The notes: generated by a model not told the origin, from the sequence alone. A stretch of DNA of 34,125 nucleotides from Treponema sp. (GCA_017449265.1 JAFSJW010000109.1:1-34125); one strand, 5' to 3'. Numbered from the stretch's first letter, positions 14,745 through 23,506 are shown. Numbers and translations: made by a program.

Positions 14745-15947
14745 ATGAGAGTTAACCAGATAGAAAATCTTCTTGCTATGAGGAATCAATATCATCCCAT
14801 ACTCAGCCGACTTTTCAGGAAGTACAATTATTTCGTAATCAGTCTTTTTATGAATGCGATTGTTGGTGCAAGTTGCTGTTTGCTATTGGCTGTTGCGTTT
14901 TTCGGGTTGCAGTCTTTTTTTTCCACGCTTGAAAATGCTAATAAGATTCTTCTGATGTGCAGTGTTCTTTCTCTGAGCTTTTCGTTCATTTTCACAATAC
15001 GCACTGTCTATAGTTTTCTTTATTCAGGAAAAGATACTAATTTATTGAGGACACTACCAGTCACAAGAAGTGAGGTGGTTTTCAGCAATATCCTGTATTT
15101 TTATAAAAAGCATATAATTGTTTCAATTTATTTGTTTGCAGCTGCTGTAGTCGCAATCCTAAAAACTACAAGTGATTTCTCTGTCTTTTTTGTAAGCATT
15201 GTATCTGCCGTTTTTGTTCCGCTGGTTGCGATATTTCTTGCCGTATTCTTTGCGTTTGTTTCAAACATACTGTCTAGAAGCATCGAATCAAAAAAACGGC
15301 TGAGAAAATTGTATTTTAAAAAGCATGAATCACTGAATTCTCTTGTAAGATACGAATTCAGAAACCTTTCTCAGTTTTCTTCACTGAAAGTTGAGATAAT
15401 CATGCAGATTTTTTCTTTTGTCGCTTTTACATTTGTTTCTGCTGTAAGTAATCCGCGTTTTTTGGCAATTCTTATAATCTATCCGGCTCTTGGAATGATA
15501 AATGTTTCTAGCTTTTCACGAGAAGGAGACTTCCATAATATTTTGGAGGCATTGCCAATATCAGAGAAAAAAAGATTCCTTTCCAAAATAATTTTTTACA
15601 GCGTTATTATTCTGCCACTATTTTTTGCAAGTTTTCTGTTTGCTTCGTATAAGACGAAAGATTTTTCAATAATTCTGAAAATTCTGCCAGTAATCTTATT
15701 TGTCGTGAATATATCTTTTTTGGGGCTAAAAGCCGATAGGAAAAATCCTAAAACTCATTGGACGAATCCTCAAGAAGCATTCCGAATGAATTTTCTTGTT
15801 TTCTTCGCAAGTATTTTTATCGGAGTAGTTACAGCTGCTTCACTGTTTTTCCCAGATGTTATGTTTTTGAAAAATCAAGTAATAGGATTTTTGTTTTCGT
15901 TGGTCTTTAATTTGTGCTTTTTCGCAATAACATTTCTGCGCAGGTGA
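14745..15947 (+). CDS. ABC-2 type transporter permease
   Basis: A 400-residue integral membrane protein with two blocks of hydrophobic helices: about 30-185 (for example LLLAVAFFGL, LSFSFIFTI, VSIYLFAAAVVAIL) and about 215-398. A soluble stretch lies between them around 187-215 (RSIESKKRLRKLYFKKHE). The motif LRTLPVTRSEV after the second helix is typical of ABC-2 exporters, as is its echo LEALPISEKKR in the second half. It is coupled to the ATPase gene with no gap. The substrate is unknown. The gene ends 23 bp before the convergent Abi-like gene. Confidence 0.85.
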   Translation: MRVNQIENLLAMRNQYHPILSRLFRKYNYFVISLFMNAIVGASCCLLLAVAFFGLQSFFSTLENANKILLMCSVLSLSFSFIFTIRTVYSFLYSGKDTNLLRTLPVTRSEVVFSNILYFYKKHIIVSIYLFAAAVVAILKTTSDFSVFFVSIVSAVFVPLVAIFLAVFFAFVSNILSRSIESKKRLRKLYFKKHESLNSLVRYEFRNLSQFSSLKVEIIMQIFSFVAFTFVSAVSNPRFLAILIIYPALGMINVSSFSREGDFHNILEALPISEKKRFLSKIIFYSVIILPLFFASFLFASYKTKDFSIILKILPVILFVVNISFLGLKADRKNPKTHWTNPQEAFRMNFLVFFASIFIGVVTAASLFFPDVMFLKNQVIGFLFSLVFNLCFFAITFLRR

Positions 15948-15970
15948 AATTGGAATCAAGCGACTTCGCT

Positions 15971-16912
15971 TTACTTCCCCTTGTACCACTCCAGGACTTT
16001 CCGCGCGAACTGGTATGCGTTCTTGATTTCGGTCATTCCCTCAAAGTAGTCTTTGTGCAGAATCATGCGTCCGTCAAAGAAATCCACGAGTTCGGCGAGA
16101 GACTTCTGCCTGACTTTCGTGGACGAAACGATTTTTGTGTAAAGCGAGAGAAGAACCGCAAAATCATTCAGCACAGGTACTTTCATGCTTGTCGTGATGA
16201 TTCCGGGGCTTATCCCGATGTTTCCCTGCAAAAGTTCAAAATTTATATCGACATCCCACCTGAAGTTCTGGACTGGTCTGAAAGAACTCAGCATGCACAC
16301 ATTATGCGCGGATGCGTTCCTAAGCCTACGAACCGAGTCAAAGTGCTTCGTGTATGAGCAGTCGATTTTGAAATGTGCGTAATAAAATGAATAGAAATTG
16401 ATGAAATCGAAAAAATTAATCATTTCCACGAAGTTCCAGACTGCCGGATTCTCCACATATTTCTCAAAGCTGATTCCGTTGTAGGATGCGAGGCGCGCCG
16501 TTGTCTGCATAGATGTTTTTGTCTGCGGGTTATTTTCAAGAAAATCCTGAACGACATTGAATCCGTCATCTTTCGGGTTGTTCTGGCAGTCGTTGACGAG
16601 TTTTACTTTCAGATAATGCTCAAAATCGATTGTGAGTTTGAAGATGATTTTTCTGAAAAACATATCGATTGTGGAAAGTTCCACAAGATGACCGAAATCA
16701 AGACCTGTGTATTTTCCGTTCTTTGTGCGCGTGTCGCAGATTTCCGCATATTGCTTGAGCCGGAAAAAATAATTGTTCTTCTGCAGAAACAAAGCCGCGC
16801 GTTCTTCGTCCATCAGATTGAATGTCAGTCCCATCGTGTTCTTGCAATAGTCGATGACTTCCGGAACATTCAGTTTTTTTTGATTCGATTTTTCGATTTT
16901 TTTCTTTGACAT
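15971..16912 (-). CDS. Abi-family (Abi_2/AbiD-F-like) HEPN-type protein
   Basis: A 313-residue protein when started at ATG 16912; an in-frame ATG at 16921 would overlap the -10 box. The fold elements match Abi_2: ALFLQKNNYFFRLKQYAEI near the N-terminus, then LVELSTIDMFFRKII, and the HEPN-like motif RLRNASAHN (Arg198 to His203, R-x4-H), which in this superfamily marks RNase active sites. Relatives in lactococci cause abortive infection by phages. No partner gene is adjacent; the ABC unit ends tail to tail with it. A phage-defence role is inference from the family. It lies between the AT-rich accessory block and the core tuf operon. Confidence 0.8.
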   Translation of the reverse strand: MSKKKIEKSNQKKLNVPEVIDYCKNTMGLTFNLMDEERAALFLQKNNYFFRLKQYAEICDTRTKNGKYTGLDFGHLVELSTIDMFFRKIIFKLTIDFEHYLKVKLVNDCQNNPKDDGFNVVQDFLENNPQTKTSMQTTARLASYNGISFEKYVENPAVWNFVEMINFFDFINFYSFYYAHFKIDCSYTKHFDSVRRLRNASAHNVCMLSSFRPVQNFRWDVDINFELLQGNIGISPGIITTSMKVPVLNDFAVLLSLYTKIVSSTKVRQKSLAELVDFFDGRMILHKDYFEGMTEIKNAYQFARKVLEWYKGK

Positions 16913-16919
16913 AATGAGC

Positions 16920-16948
16920 ATTATAATAGAAAAAAATCGAAAAGTAAA
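16920..16948 (-). promoter_or_regulatory. Promoter candidate of the Abi-like gene, leaderless
   Basis: On the minus strand TTTACT (16948-16943), a 17-bp spacer and a perfect TATAAT (16925-16920). The predicted start falls at about 16913, on the ATG at 16912. There is no Shine-Dalgarno sequence. Confidence 0.5.
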
Positions 16949-16976
16949 AAAAATCTCGGAAAATTTTCTAAAGTTC

Positions 16977-17005
16977 TTGACTGTTTTTTTTTAAAATGTT
17001 ATAAG
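16977..17005 (+). promoter_or_regulatory. Promoter P1 upstream of tuf
   Basis: TTGACT (16977-16982), a 17-bp spacer and TATAAG (17000-17005); both boxes match consensus 5 of 6. Transcription should start near 17012, some 380 nt before tuf. Confidence 0.7.
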
Positions 17006-17011
17006 TATAGA

Positions 17012-17190
17012 ACTACTAAACAGGGTTCTTTGATAATTTGGGCGGACTTCAACCGATTGTGGTCAAGTCTGATGAAAATCGTAAAGTCAGCGCGTTTCGT
17101 GCTTTCAGGTTTTCATACTCCTGATTTAGCTGTTTTCAGGAGTTTCCGAATGCGGGTTTCCCGCGGGCTTCTGTACCAAATCGGTTTTTA
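17012..17190 (+). ncRNA. Structured leader RNA or small RNA upstream of tuf
   Basis: Several nested stems can be drawn by eye. An outer pair AACCGATT (17051-17058) / AATCGGTT (17179-17186) encloses three hairpins: GAAAATC / GGTTTTC (17074-17080 / 17108-17114) with inner AGCGCG / CGTGCT (17089-17103); ACTCCTGA / TCAGGAGT (17117-17124 / 17136-17143); and GCGGG-TTT-CCCGC (17152-17164). The outer stem is followed by TTTA. It lies between P1 and a second promoter nearer tuf, so it may be a separate small RNA or a cis-regulatory leader of the translation operon. It resembles no RNA family that I can name. An 80-residue frame crosses it (17030-17272) but looks non-coding. Confidence 0.45.
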
Positions 17191-17234
17191 TGATTGTGGT
17201 GCAAGCGAAAGGTGTTCTGAATTTGATAGAATAC

Positions 17235-17263
17235 TTGATTTTATTTGCAAAACTATCTATAAA
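17235..17263 (+). promoter_or_regulatory. Promoter P2 upstream of tuf
   Basis: TTGATT (17235-17240), a 17-bp spacer and TATAAA (17258-17263). It would give a leader of about 125 nt for tuf and would exclude the structured element upstream. The remaining 17191-17393 shows no gene. Confidence 0.55.
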
Positions 17264-17393
17264 AATCATTAAAATAGTGTGTCTGCGAATGTGCGTTTTT
17301 CCGTGTGAAAGATTGCTCGTTCTGGCTTAAAGTGCAACACATATAAAATTAATTCGCCAGTTTATCGGATAAAAATTGGCAAAGGAGAAACAC

Positions 17394-18584
17394 ATGGCTA
17401 AGGAGAAGTTCGTCAGAACTAAACCTCACATGAACGTTGGTACTATCGGTCACGTTGACCATGGTAAGACAACATTGTCTGCGGCTATCACAAGCTACTG
17501 CGCTAAAAAGTACGGTGATAAAGTCCTCAAGTACGATGAAATCGATAACGCTCCGGAGGAAAAAGAGCGTGGTATCACAATCAACACACGTCACCTTGAG
17601 TATCAGTCAGACAAACGCCACTACGCACACATTGACTGCCCAGGACATGCTGACTACATCAAGAACATGATTACTGGTGCTGCTCAGATGGACGGTGCTA
17701 TTCTCGTTATTGCGGCTACTGACGGTCCTATGGCTCAGACTCGCGAGCACCTCTTGCTCGCTCGTCAGGTTGGTGTACCGAAGATTATCGTTTTCTTGAA
17801 CAAAGTTGACCAGCTCGACGGCGATGAGGAAATGTTGATGCTCGTTGAAGATGATGTAAAATCAATCCTCAAAGAGTATGGATTCCAGGATGATACTCCA
17901 ATTATTAAGGGTTCTGCATTCTTGGCTCTCCAGGACGGAGCTTCTGAGGCTGATACAAAATGTATCGAAGAGTTGCTCGCAGCTATGGACTCATGGTTCG
18001 ATGACCCAGTCCGCGATGCTGATAAGCCGTTCTTGATGCCGATTGAGGACATCTTCACAATCTCTGGACGCGGTACTGTTGTAACAGGACGTATCGAGCG
18101 CGGTGTTGTTAACATGAACGACCCAGTTGAGATCGTTGGTATTCGCCCAACAGCTTCTTCTACTGTAACAGGTATCGAAATGTTCCAGAAGACTCTTGAC
18201 CAGGGTCAGGCTGGTGACAATGTTGGTATCTTGCTCCGCGGTGTTGAGAAGAAAGATGTTGTTCGTGGACAGGTTTTGGCAAAGCCAGGCTCAATTCACC
18301 CACATACAAAGTTCGAAGCTCAGATTTATGTTCTTTCTGAGAAAGAGGGTGGACGCCACAGCCCATTCTTCTCTGGATACCGCCCACAGTTCTACTTCAG
18401 AACAACTGACATTACTGGTACAGTTGAGCTTGAAGCCGGAACAGACATGGTTAAACCAGGCGACAATGTAAAAATCATTGGTGAACTTATCCACCCAGTT
18501 GCTATGGATGAAGGTCTCAAACTCGCTATTCGCGAGGGTGGACGTACAATCGCTTCTGGACAGGTTGTAAAAATCATCGAATAG
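17394..18584 (+). CDS. tuf: Elongation factor Tu
   Basis: A 396-residue GTPase that delivers aminoacyl-tRNA to the ribosome. The start is ATG 17394 with AAAGGAG at 17381-17387; an in-frame TTG at 17376 is rejected because it would put the Shine-Dalgarno sequence inside the gene. The G motifs are [20 protein letters not shown] and SAF, followed by domains 2 ([13 protein letters not shown]) and 3 ([24 protein letters not shown]). It is the first gene of the long ribosomal protein operon, without fusA, rpsL or rpsG. It appears to have two promoters and is separated from rpsJ by a strong hairpin, which would allow higher EF-Tu output than the downstream genes. Confidence 0.99.
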   Translation: MAKEKFVRTKPHMNVGTIGHVDHGKTTLSAAITSYCAKKYGDKVLKYDEIDNAPEEKERGITINTRHLEYQSDKRHYAHIDCPGHADYIKNMITGAAQMDGAILVIAATDGPMAQTREHLLLARQVGVPKIIVFLNKVDQLDGDEEMLMLVEDDVKSILKEYGFQDDTPIIKGSAFLALQDGASEADTKCIEELLAAMDSWFDDPVRDADKPFLMPIEDIFTISGRGTVVTGRIERGVVNMNDPVEIVGIRPTASSTVTGIEMFQKTLDQGQAGDNVGILLRGVEKKDVVRGQVLAKPGSIHPHTKFEAQIYVLSEKEGGRHSPFFSGYRPQFYFRTTDITGTVELEAGTDMVKPGDNVKIIGELIHPVAMDEGLKLAIREGGRTIASGQVVKIIE

Positions 18585-18592
18585 TTAAATTT

Positions 18593-18621
18593 TTGAGATG
18601 GTAGTTTTTCTGCCATCTCAA
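18593..18621 (+). promoter_or_regulatory. 12-bp hairpin between tuf and rpsJ
   Basis: TTGAGATGGTAG (18593-18604), loop TTTTT, CTGCCATCTCAA (18610-18621), with a single G-U pair. No T tract follows, so it is more likely an attenuator, processing or mRNA-stabilising site at the tuf 3' end than a full terminator. Confidence 0.6.
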
Positions 18622-18641
18622 TAGAGTTTTGGGAGTAGAAA

Positions 18642-18950
18642 ATGGCGGACAAGAAGATTCGTGTCAGACTTCGTGCATTTGATGTGGAGTTGATCGATCA
18701 GAGTGCTAAAGCCATCGTGCAGGCAGTTCAGAAAGCAGGGTCAAAGGTTTCAGGGCCTATCCCGCTTCCTACAAGAATCAATAAGGTGACTGTTCTTCGC
18801 TCACCTCACGGTAACAAGAAATCTCGTGAGCAGTTTGAGATGAGAACACACAAGCGTCTTATTGACATCATTGATCCATCAGATGAGGTTATGGATTCTT
18901 TGATGAAGCTTGAATTGCCAGCCGGTGTTGATGTTGAAATTAAACAGTAA
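18642..18950 (+). CDS. rpsJ: 30S ribosomal protein S10
   Basis: 102 residues, the usual length. The family segments [27 protein letters not shown] and [16 protein letters not shown] are present. It sits in the 30S head and doubles as NusE in transcription antitermination. GGGAG at 18631-18635 precedes the ATG. It opens the S10 part of the operon, 57 bp after tuf, and is separated from rplC by 87 bp containing two small hairpins. Confidence 0.98.
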   Translation: MADKKIRVRLRAFDVELIDQSAKAIVQAVQKAGSKVSGPIPLPTRINKVTVLRSPHGNKKSREQFEMRTHKRLIDIIDPSDEVMDSLMKLELPAGVDVEIKQ

Positions 18951-18962
18951 TTTCAAAATTAT

Positions 18963-18978
18963 GCAGCAAGTTTGCTGC
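18963..18978 (+). promoter_or_regulatory. Small hairpin between rpsJ and rplC
   Basis: GCAGCAA-GT-TTGCTGC, a 7-bp stem. A second weaker one (CTCA ... TGAG, around 18997-19011) follows. The 87-bp gap is long for this operon, so a regulatory role such as translational feedback is possible but unproven. Confidence 0.35.
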
Positions 18979-19037
18979 AAATAAAACGGTAACGGTCTCA
19001 TGGATCTGAGATGGCGGCCAATAGGAGTTGTATCAGA

Positions 19038-19658
19038 ATGAAAGGTCTGATTGCAAAAAAAGTAGGAATGACACAGGTATTTGATGAAAACGGAAATCTG
19101 ACACCAGTAACCGTGATCCAAGTTGAACCAAATACTGTTGTTGCTACAAAGACAAAGGAAGCTAACGGATATGATGCTGTTGTCCTTGGTATCGATGATT
19201 TGAAAGAATCTAAGGTAAACAAAGCATACAAAGGTCAGTTTCCAGAGAATGTTTCCCCAAAGAGACACCTGAAAGAATTCAGGGATTTTGAAAAAGAAGT
19301 TGCGGTTGGGGACAAAGTTGGTTTAGAGTTGTTCGAGAAAACATCTTTCCTTGATGTTACGGCAACTTCAAAAGGAAAAGGATTCCAGGGTGTTATGAAA
19401 CGCTGGGGCTTCCATGGAGGTCGTGCTACTCATGGTTCTAAGTTCCATCGTGAAGCAGGTGGTACAGGAAATTGTACAACACCGGGACACAGCATGAAGA
19501 ATATCAAAATGGCTGGTCGCATGGGATTTGAGAGAGTGACAGTACAGAATCTTAAAATCGTAAAAATTGATTCTGATCTGAATGTTGTGTTGGTTCGCGG
19601 AGCTGTTCCGGGAGTGAAGAATTGTACGCTGATCATCAAGTCTGCGGTTAAGAAATAA
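19038..19658 (+). CDS. rplC: 50S ribosomal protein L3
   Basis: 206 residues from ATG 19038 (MKGLIAKKVGMTQVF), with AGGAG at 19023-19027; the longer in-frame start at 19011 adds residues atypical for L3. The core motif region FQGVMKRWGFHGG, then GSKFHREAGGTG, is the L3 loop that reaches towards the peptidyl transferase centre. L3 is one of the two proteins that start 50S assembly. It is 14 bp ahead of rplD. Confidence 0.97.
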   Translation: MKGLIAKKVGMTQVFDENGNLTPVTVIQVEPNTVVATKTKEANGYDAVVLGIDDLKESKVNKAYKGQFPENVSPKRHLKEFRDFEKEVAVGDKVGLELFEKTSFLDVTATSKGKGFQGVMKRWGFHGGRATHGSKFHREAGGTGNCTTPGHSMKNIKMAGRMGFERVTVQNLKIVKIDSDLNVVLVRGAVPGVKNCTLIIKSAVKK

Positions 19659-19672
19659 GGTCGAGGAATAAG

Positions 19673-20311
19673 ATGGAAAAGAAAGTCTATTCAATCGATG
19701 GTAAAGAATTACGATCAGTTACACTTGATGATAATGTTTTCGGTCTTCCAATAAACGAAGATGTTATTTATTATGCCATCACAAATGAATTAGCAAATAA
19801 GAGAGTTGGTACTGCTTGTACAAAAACTCGTTCAGAAGTTCATGGAAGCAATGCTAAACCTTACAAGCAGAAGGGTACAGGACATGCTCGCCGTGGTGAT
19901 AAGAAGTCACCTATTACAAGAGGCGGCGGAACAATTTTTGGACCTAAACCGCGTGATTTTAGCTATGCCATTCCTAAGAAAGCAAAGAGACTTGCAATGA
20001 AGTCGATTTTGAGCTTGCAGGCTCAGAGCGATAGATTGACAGTTATTGAAGATTTCACTGTAGAAAGTGGCAAAACGAAGGATTTAGTAAAAATACTCAG
20101 TAATTTTTCTAAAAATGAGCGCACGGTAATCATTCTTAAAGATGATGACCAGAAAATCAAACAGGCTGGAAGAAATGTTAAGAATTTGTCATTCCTTTCA
20201 TACAATCGTTTGATGGCCCATGACCTTTTTTATGGCAGAAAAGTTATTTTGCTTGAAGGTGCTGCACAGAAACTTTCAGAGTTTTACAAGACAGAAGAGG
20301 AGGCTAAATAA
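19673..20311 (+). CDS. rplD: 50S ribosomal protein L4
   Basis: 212 residues (E. coli has 201). The exit-tunnel loop is seen in KPYKQKGTGHARRGDKKSP, followed by GGTIFGPKPRDFSY. In E. coli L4 represses the S10 operon through a leader hairpin and termination; whether that occurs here is unknown, although the leader ahead of tuf is foldable. Its stop overlaps the rplW start (TAATG). Confidence 0.97.
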   Translation: MEKKVYSIDGKELRSVTLDDNVFGLPINEDVIYYAITNELANKRVGTACTKTRSEVHGSNAKPYKQKGTGHARRGDKKSPITRGGGTIFGPKPRDFSYAIPKKAKRLAMKSILSLQAQSDRLTVIEDFTVESGKTKDLVKILSNFSKNERTVIILKDDDQKIKQAGRNVKNLSFLSYNRLMAHDLFYGRKVILLEGAAQKLSEFYKTEEEAK

Positions 20312-20598
20312 TGACAGATTTGAATTCAATTCTTATCGAGCCTATTCTTTCTGAGAAAGCTACGGCGTTGCGCGAAGAGAACAAATATGTTTTCAGAGTA
20401 GCTCCTTGTGCGACAAAAACTCAGATAAAAGAAGCTGTAGGCAAACTTTTCAATGTAAAGGTCGTTAATTGCACGACACTTAATGTTGATGGAAAAGTAA
20501 AAAGACTTCGTGGTAAGCCTGGAAGAACTGCAAGCTACAAAAAAGCAATTGTAAAGCTTGCTGCAGGTGAGACGATTAAAGTTTTTGAAGGTGTATAA
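20311..20598 (+). CDS. rplW: 50S ribosomal protein L23
   Basis: 95 residues. The N-terminus [15 protein letters not shown] and the middle [18 protein letters not shown] are typical of L23, which sits at the tunnel exit and docks SRP and trigger factor. AGGAGG lies in the end of rplD before the overlapping start. Confidence 0.97.
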   Translation: MTDLNSILIEPILSEKATALREENKYVFRVAPCATKTQIKEAVGKLFNVKVVNCTTLNVDGKVKRLRGKPGRTASYKKAIVKLAAGETIKVFEGV

Positions 20599-20618
20599 TC
20601 TTTAATAAGGGGAACCAG

Positions 20619-21443
20619 ATGGCTCTTAAGGTTTTTAAACCATATTCAGCGGGTACTCGTACTCGTATTGATTTGGTAAGAGATGAATTGACAACTGACA
20701 AGCCAGAGAAAAGTTTGGTGTCAGGTTTCAAATCTCACAGTGGTCGTGGAGCTGGTGGTCGTATTTCTGTACGTCATCAGGGTGGCGGTCACAAAAGACG
20801 TTATCGTGAGATAGATTTTAAAAGAAATAAACATGGAATTCCTGGAACTGTAAAGACCATCGAGTATGATCCGAATCGCAGCGCAAACATCGCTTTGATT
20901 TATTATGCTGATGGTGAGAAAAGATATATTATAGTTCCGAAGGGCTTGGTTGTTGGACAAAAGATTATGTCTGGCGAAAATGCAGCTCCTACTGTTGGAA
21001 ATGCATTGCCTTTGGAAGCAATTCCTGTTGGTTTTACAATTCATAACATTGAATTAACGCTTGGACGTGGCGGACAGCTTGCGCGTTCTGCTGGAGCAAG
21101 CGCATTGGTTGCTGCTAAAGACGGTGAGTATGTTATCATTCGTCTTCCTTCTGGCGAAACAAGGCGTATTCTTGGAAAATGCTATGCAACAATTGGTGTT
21201 GTTGGCAATGAAGAGAGAATGAATACTCAGCTTGGAAAGGCTGGTCGCAGAAGATGGCTTGGTATTCGTCCAACTGTTAGAGGTATGGCAATGAACCCAG
21301 TTGATCATCCGCTTGGTGGTGGTGAAGGTGCTGGAAAAGGTCATGTGCCTGTTTCTCCTTGGGGACAGCCTTGTAGGGGTTACAAGACCCGCAACAAGAG
21401 AAAGACTTCAAGTCGATTCATTGTTTCACGTCGCAAGAAGTAA
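20619..21443 (+). CDS. rplB: 50S ribosomal protein L2
   Basis: 274 residues, normal length. [17 protein letters not shown] near the N-terminus and [17 protein letters not shown] near the C-terminus, which contains the conserved histidine linked to peptidyl transfer, identify L2. It bridges the subunits and is essential for 50S activity. AAGGGG precedes the ATG. Confidence 0.98.
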   Translation: MALKVFKPYSAGTRTRIDLVRDELTTDKPEKSLVSGFKSHSGRGAGGRISVRHQGGGHKRRYREIDFKRNKHGIPGTVKTIEYDPNRSANIALIYYADGEKRYIIVPKGLVVGQKIMSGENAAPTVGNALPLEAIPVGFTIHNIELTLGRGGQLARSAGASALVAAKDGEYVIIRLPSGETRRILGKCYATIGVVGNEERMNTQLGKAGRRRWLGIRPTVRGMAMNPVDHPLGGGEGAGKGHVPVSPWGQPCRGYKTRNKRKTSSRFIVSRRKK

Positions 21444-21460
21444 CTCTAAAGAGGTAGACA

Positions 21461-21739
21461 ATGTCAAGATCTGTTAAAAAAGGACCTTTCATTGAAAAGA
21501 GTCTTTACAAGAAAGTAATAGAGATGAATAAAGAGTCAGACAAGAAGATGATAAAGACATATTCTCGTTGCTCTACAATTATTCCAGAAATGGTTGGAAA
21601 CACAATCAGTGTTTACAACGGTAAGTCATGGATTCCTGTGTATGTTACGGAGAACTTGGTAGGTCACAAGCTCGGTGAGTTCGCCCCAACACGTACATTC
21701 AAGGGACATGGCGGTACAGACAAAAAAGCAGGTAAATAA
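21461..21739 (+). CDS. rpsS: 30S ribosomal protein S19
   Basis: 92 residues starting [15 protein letters not shown], with [12 protein letters not shown] at the end, as in the family. It pairs with S13 in the 30S head near the A-site tRNA. AGAGGT precedes the ATG; rplV follows after 10 bp. Confidence 0.98.
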   Translation: MSRSVKKGPFIEKSLYKKVIEMNKESDKKMIKTYSRCSTIIPEMVGNTISVYNGKSWIPVYVTENLVGHKLGEFAPTRTFKGHGGTDKKAGK

Positions 21740-21749
21740 GGTGGATATT

Positions 21750-22106
21750 ATGGCTGAGAAGAAAGGTTATGTAGCCACTACAAAATTCCTTATTGCATCT
21801 CCTACAAAGGTTCGTCCGGTAGCATATGTAATAAATCAAAAGTCTTGTTCAGAAGCTTTGTCGATTCTTGACAATATGCCTCAGAAGGGCGCAAAGTTGA
21901 TTAAAAACACTTTGAAGTCCGCTGTTGCAAATGCTTTGTATGCTAACAAGAAACTTGATGAAGACACATTGTATGTTAAGGAAATTCGCATTGACGAAGG
22001 TCCGAGACTCAAGAGAGTTTGGTTCCGTGCTCGTGGTCGTGCAGATCAGCTCTTGAAGAGAATGTGCCATATCACCGTTATCGTTGACGAAAAAGCGGGG
22101 GAATAA
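21750..22106 (+). CDS. rplV: 50S ribosomal protein L22
   Basis: 118 residues from ATG 21750 ([14 protein letters not shown]). A longer in-frame start at 21675 would overlap rpsS by 65 bp and is rejected. [11 protein letters not shown] and [18 protein letters not shown], the latter forming the tunnel hairpin, identify L22. It is one base away from rpsC. Confidence 0.96.
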   Translation: MAEKKGYVATTKFLIASPTKVRPVAYVINQKSCSEALSILDNMPQKGAKLIKNTLKSAVANALYANKKLDEDTLYVKEIRIDEGPRLKRVWFRARGRADQLLKRMCHITVIVDEKAGE

Positions 22107-22107
22107 A

Positions 22108-22869
22108 GTGGGTCAGAAAGTTAGTCCAATAGGATTGCGTCTTGGTATTAATAAGACATGGCAGTCTCGCTGGTATGCGAATTTCAGAAAGTATGCAGAT
22201 TATGTTTTGGAAGATTTGAAAATTCGTGATATGGTAAAATCTTTGCCAGAATGTCAGAACGCAGAGATTGCAGAAATTGAAATTGTTCGTCATCCACAGC
22301 GTGTAACTATTGTAATTCATACTGCTAGACCAGGAATTATAATTGGTCAGAAAGGTGCGACAATTGAAAAAATCAGTGCAGATATCCAGTCTAAACTTCC
22401 TGGAACGAAAGTTCAGATTAAGATTAAGGAAATCAAACGTGCTGATATAAACGCATCTCTCATCGCGCAGAATGTTGGTCGCCAGCTTGCAGGCCGCGGT
22501 TCATTCCGCAAGGCTTTGAAACAGGCTTCTGCTAATGCAATGAAAGGTGGGGCACAGGGCATCAAGATAAGAATTTCTGGTCGTCTTGGTGGTGCTGATA
22601 TGAAAAGAAGTGAAGAACATAAGGAAGGTCGCGTTCCTCTTCATACTCTTCGTGCAGACATTGATTATGGTACATATGAGGCTCATACAACATACGGTAA
22701 AATTGGTGTAAAAGTATGGGTTTACAATGGCATGAATTATGGTCATGAGATGAATGATTTGAATGATCAGGCTGTACGGAAGCCGCGTTCTGAAAAGGGT
22801 CAGGGCGGTGAGAATGACAGACCGAGAGGCAAACGCCCTGCTCGTTCTTCAAATACTTCAAAGGAGTAA
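22108..22869 (+). CDS. rpsC: 30S ribosomal protein S3
   Basis: 253 residues beginning at GTG 22108, since [13 protein letters not shown] matches the conserved S3 start; the ATG at 22084 lies inside rplV and adds foreign residues. The KH domain motif [15 protein letters not shown] is present. S3 lines the mRNA entry channel and helps unwind mRNA. The C-terminal tail from about 225 is a Lys/Arg/Gly-rich extension. GGGGG at 22098-22102 is the likely ribosome binding site. Confidence 0.96.
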   Translation: MGQKVSPIGLRLGINKTWQSRWYANFRKYADYVLEDLKIRDMVKSLPECQNAEIAEIEIVRHPQRVTIVIHTARPGIIIGQKGATIEKISADIQSKLPGTKVQIKIKEIKRADINASLIAQNVGRQLAGRGSFRKALKQASANAMKGGAQGIKIRISGRLGGADMKRSEEHKEGRVPLHTLRADIDYGTYEAHTTYGKIGVKVWVYNGMNYGHEMNDLNDQAVRKPRSEKGQGGENDRPRGKRPARSSNTSKE

Positions 22870-22873
22870 CTAA

Positions 22874-23290
22874 ATGCTTAGTCCTAAGAGAGTTATTCAC
22901 CGTAAAGTTCAGCGCGGTAGAATTAAAGGAAATGCCACGCGTGCCAATAATATCGATTTTGGTGAGATTGCATTGGTTGCAATGGAGCCAGTTTGGCTTA
23001 ACGCTAAACATATCGAAGCTGCGCGTGTTGCGATTAATAGAAAGCTTGAGCGTAAAGGAAATGTTTGGTTGCGCGTATTCCCAGATAAGCCAGTTTCTAA
23101 GAAACCAGCTGATACTCGAATGGGTAAAGGAAAGGGAGCTCCAGAGTTCTGGGCAGCTGTAATCAAACCTGGTGTTATTTTGTTTGAGATTGGCGGTATT
23201 GATGTAAAACTTGCAGAGCAGGCTTTGGCTTTGGCAGCAAGCAAATTGCCTATCAAAACAAGAATCGCTTTAAAACCTACTAAGGAGTAA
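22874..23290 (+). CDS. rplP: 50S ribosomal protein L16
   Basis: 138 residues. It starts MLSPKRVIHRKVQRGR and contains RMGKGKGAPEFWAAVI, the L16 signature near the A-site tRNA elbow. It needs L2-region rRNA to assemble and is important for peptide bond formation. It is 4 bp after rpsC and 3 bp before rpmC. Confidence 0.98.
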   Translation: MLSPKRVIHRKVQRGRIKGNATRANNIDFGEIALVAMEPVWLNAKHIEAARVAINRKLERKGNVWLRVFPDKPVSKKPADTRMGKGKGAPEFWAAVIKPGVILFEIGGIDVKLAEQALALAASKLPIKTRIALKPTKE

Positions 23291-23293
23291 AAG

Positions 23294-23506
23294 ATGGCTG
23301 ATAAGAAAAAGAAGAATTTGAATGAGTTGTCTTATGCCGAATTGGTTGCGGAGCGAAAAGAATTGAAACAGAACTACATGGATTTGAGATTTCAAATGAT
23401 TGTAGGACATGTTGATAACCCTGTTCAAAAGCGAACATTTCGCCGTAGAATTGCAACATTGAATACACTTATTCGTCAGAAAGAACTCGACGGGTTGAAT
23501 AAGTAG
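23294..23506 (+). CDS. rpmC: 50S ribosomal protein L29
   Basis: 70 residues forming two long helices: LNELSYAELVAERKELKQNY and the later stretch RTFRRRIATLNTLIRQKE. L29 sits by L23 at the tunnel exit. A short basic Lys run opens the protein. AAGGAG lies before the ATG. Confidence 0.96.
   Translation: MADKKKKNLNELSYAELVAERKELKQNYMDLRFQMIVGHVDNPVQKRTFRRRIATLNTLIRQKELDGLNK

Noticed and set aside
17030..17272. An 80-codon frame upstream of tuf
   Set aside because: It crosses the structured RNA region, has no ribosome binding site and reads like non-coding sequence.
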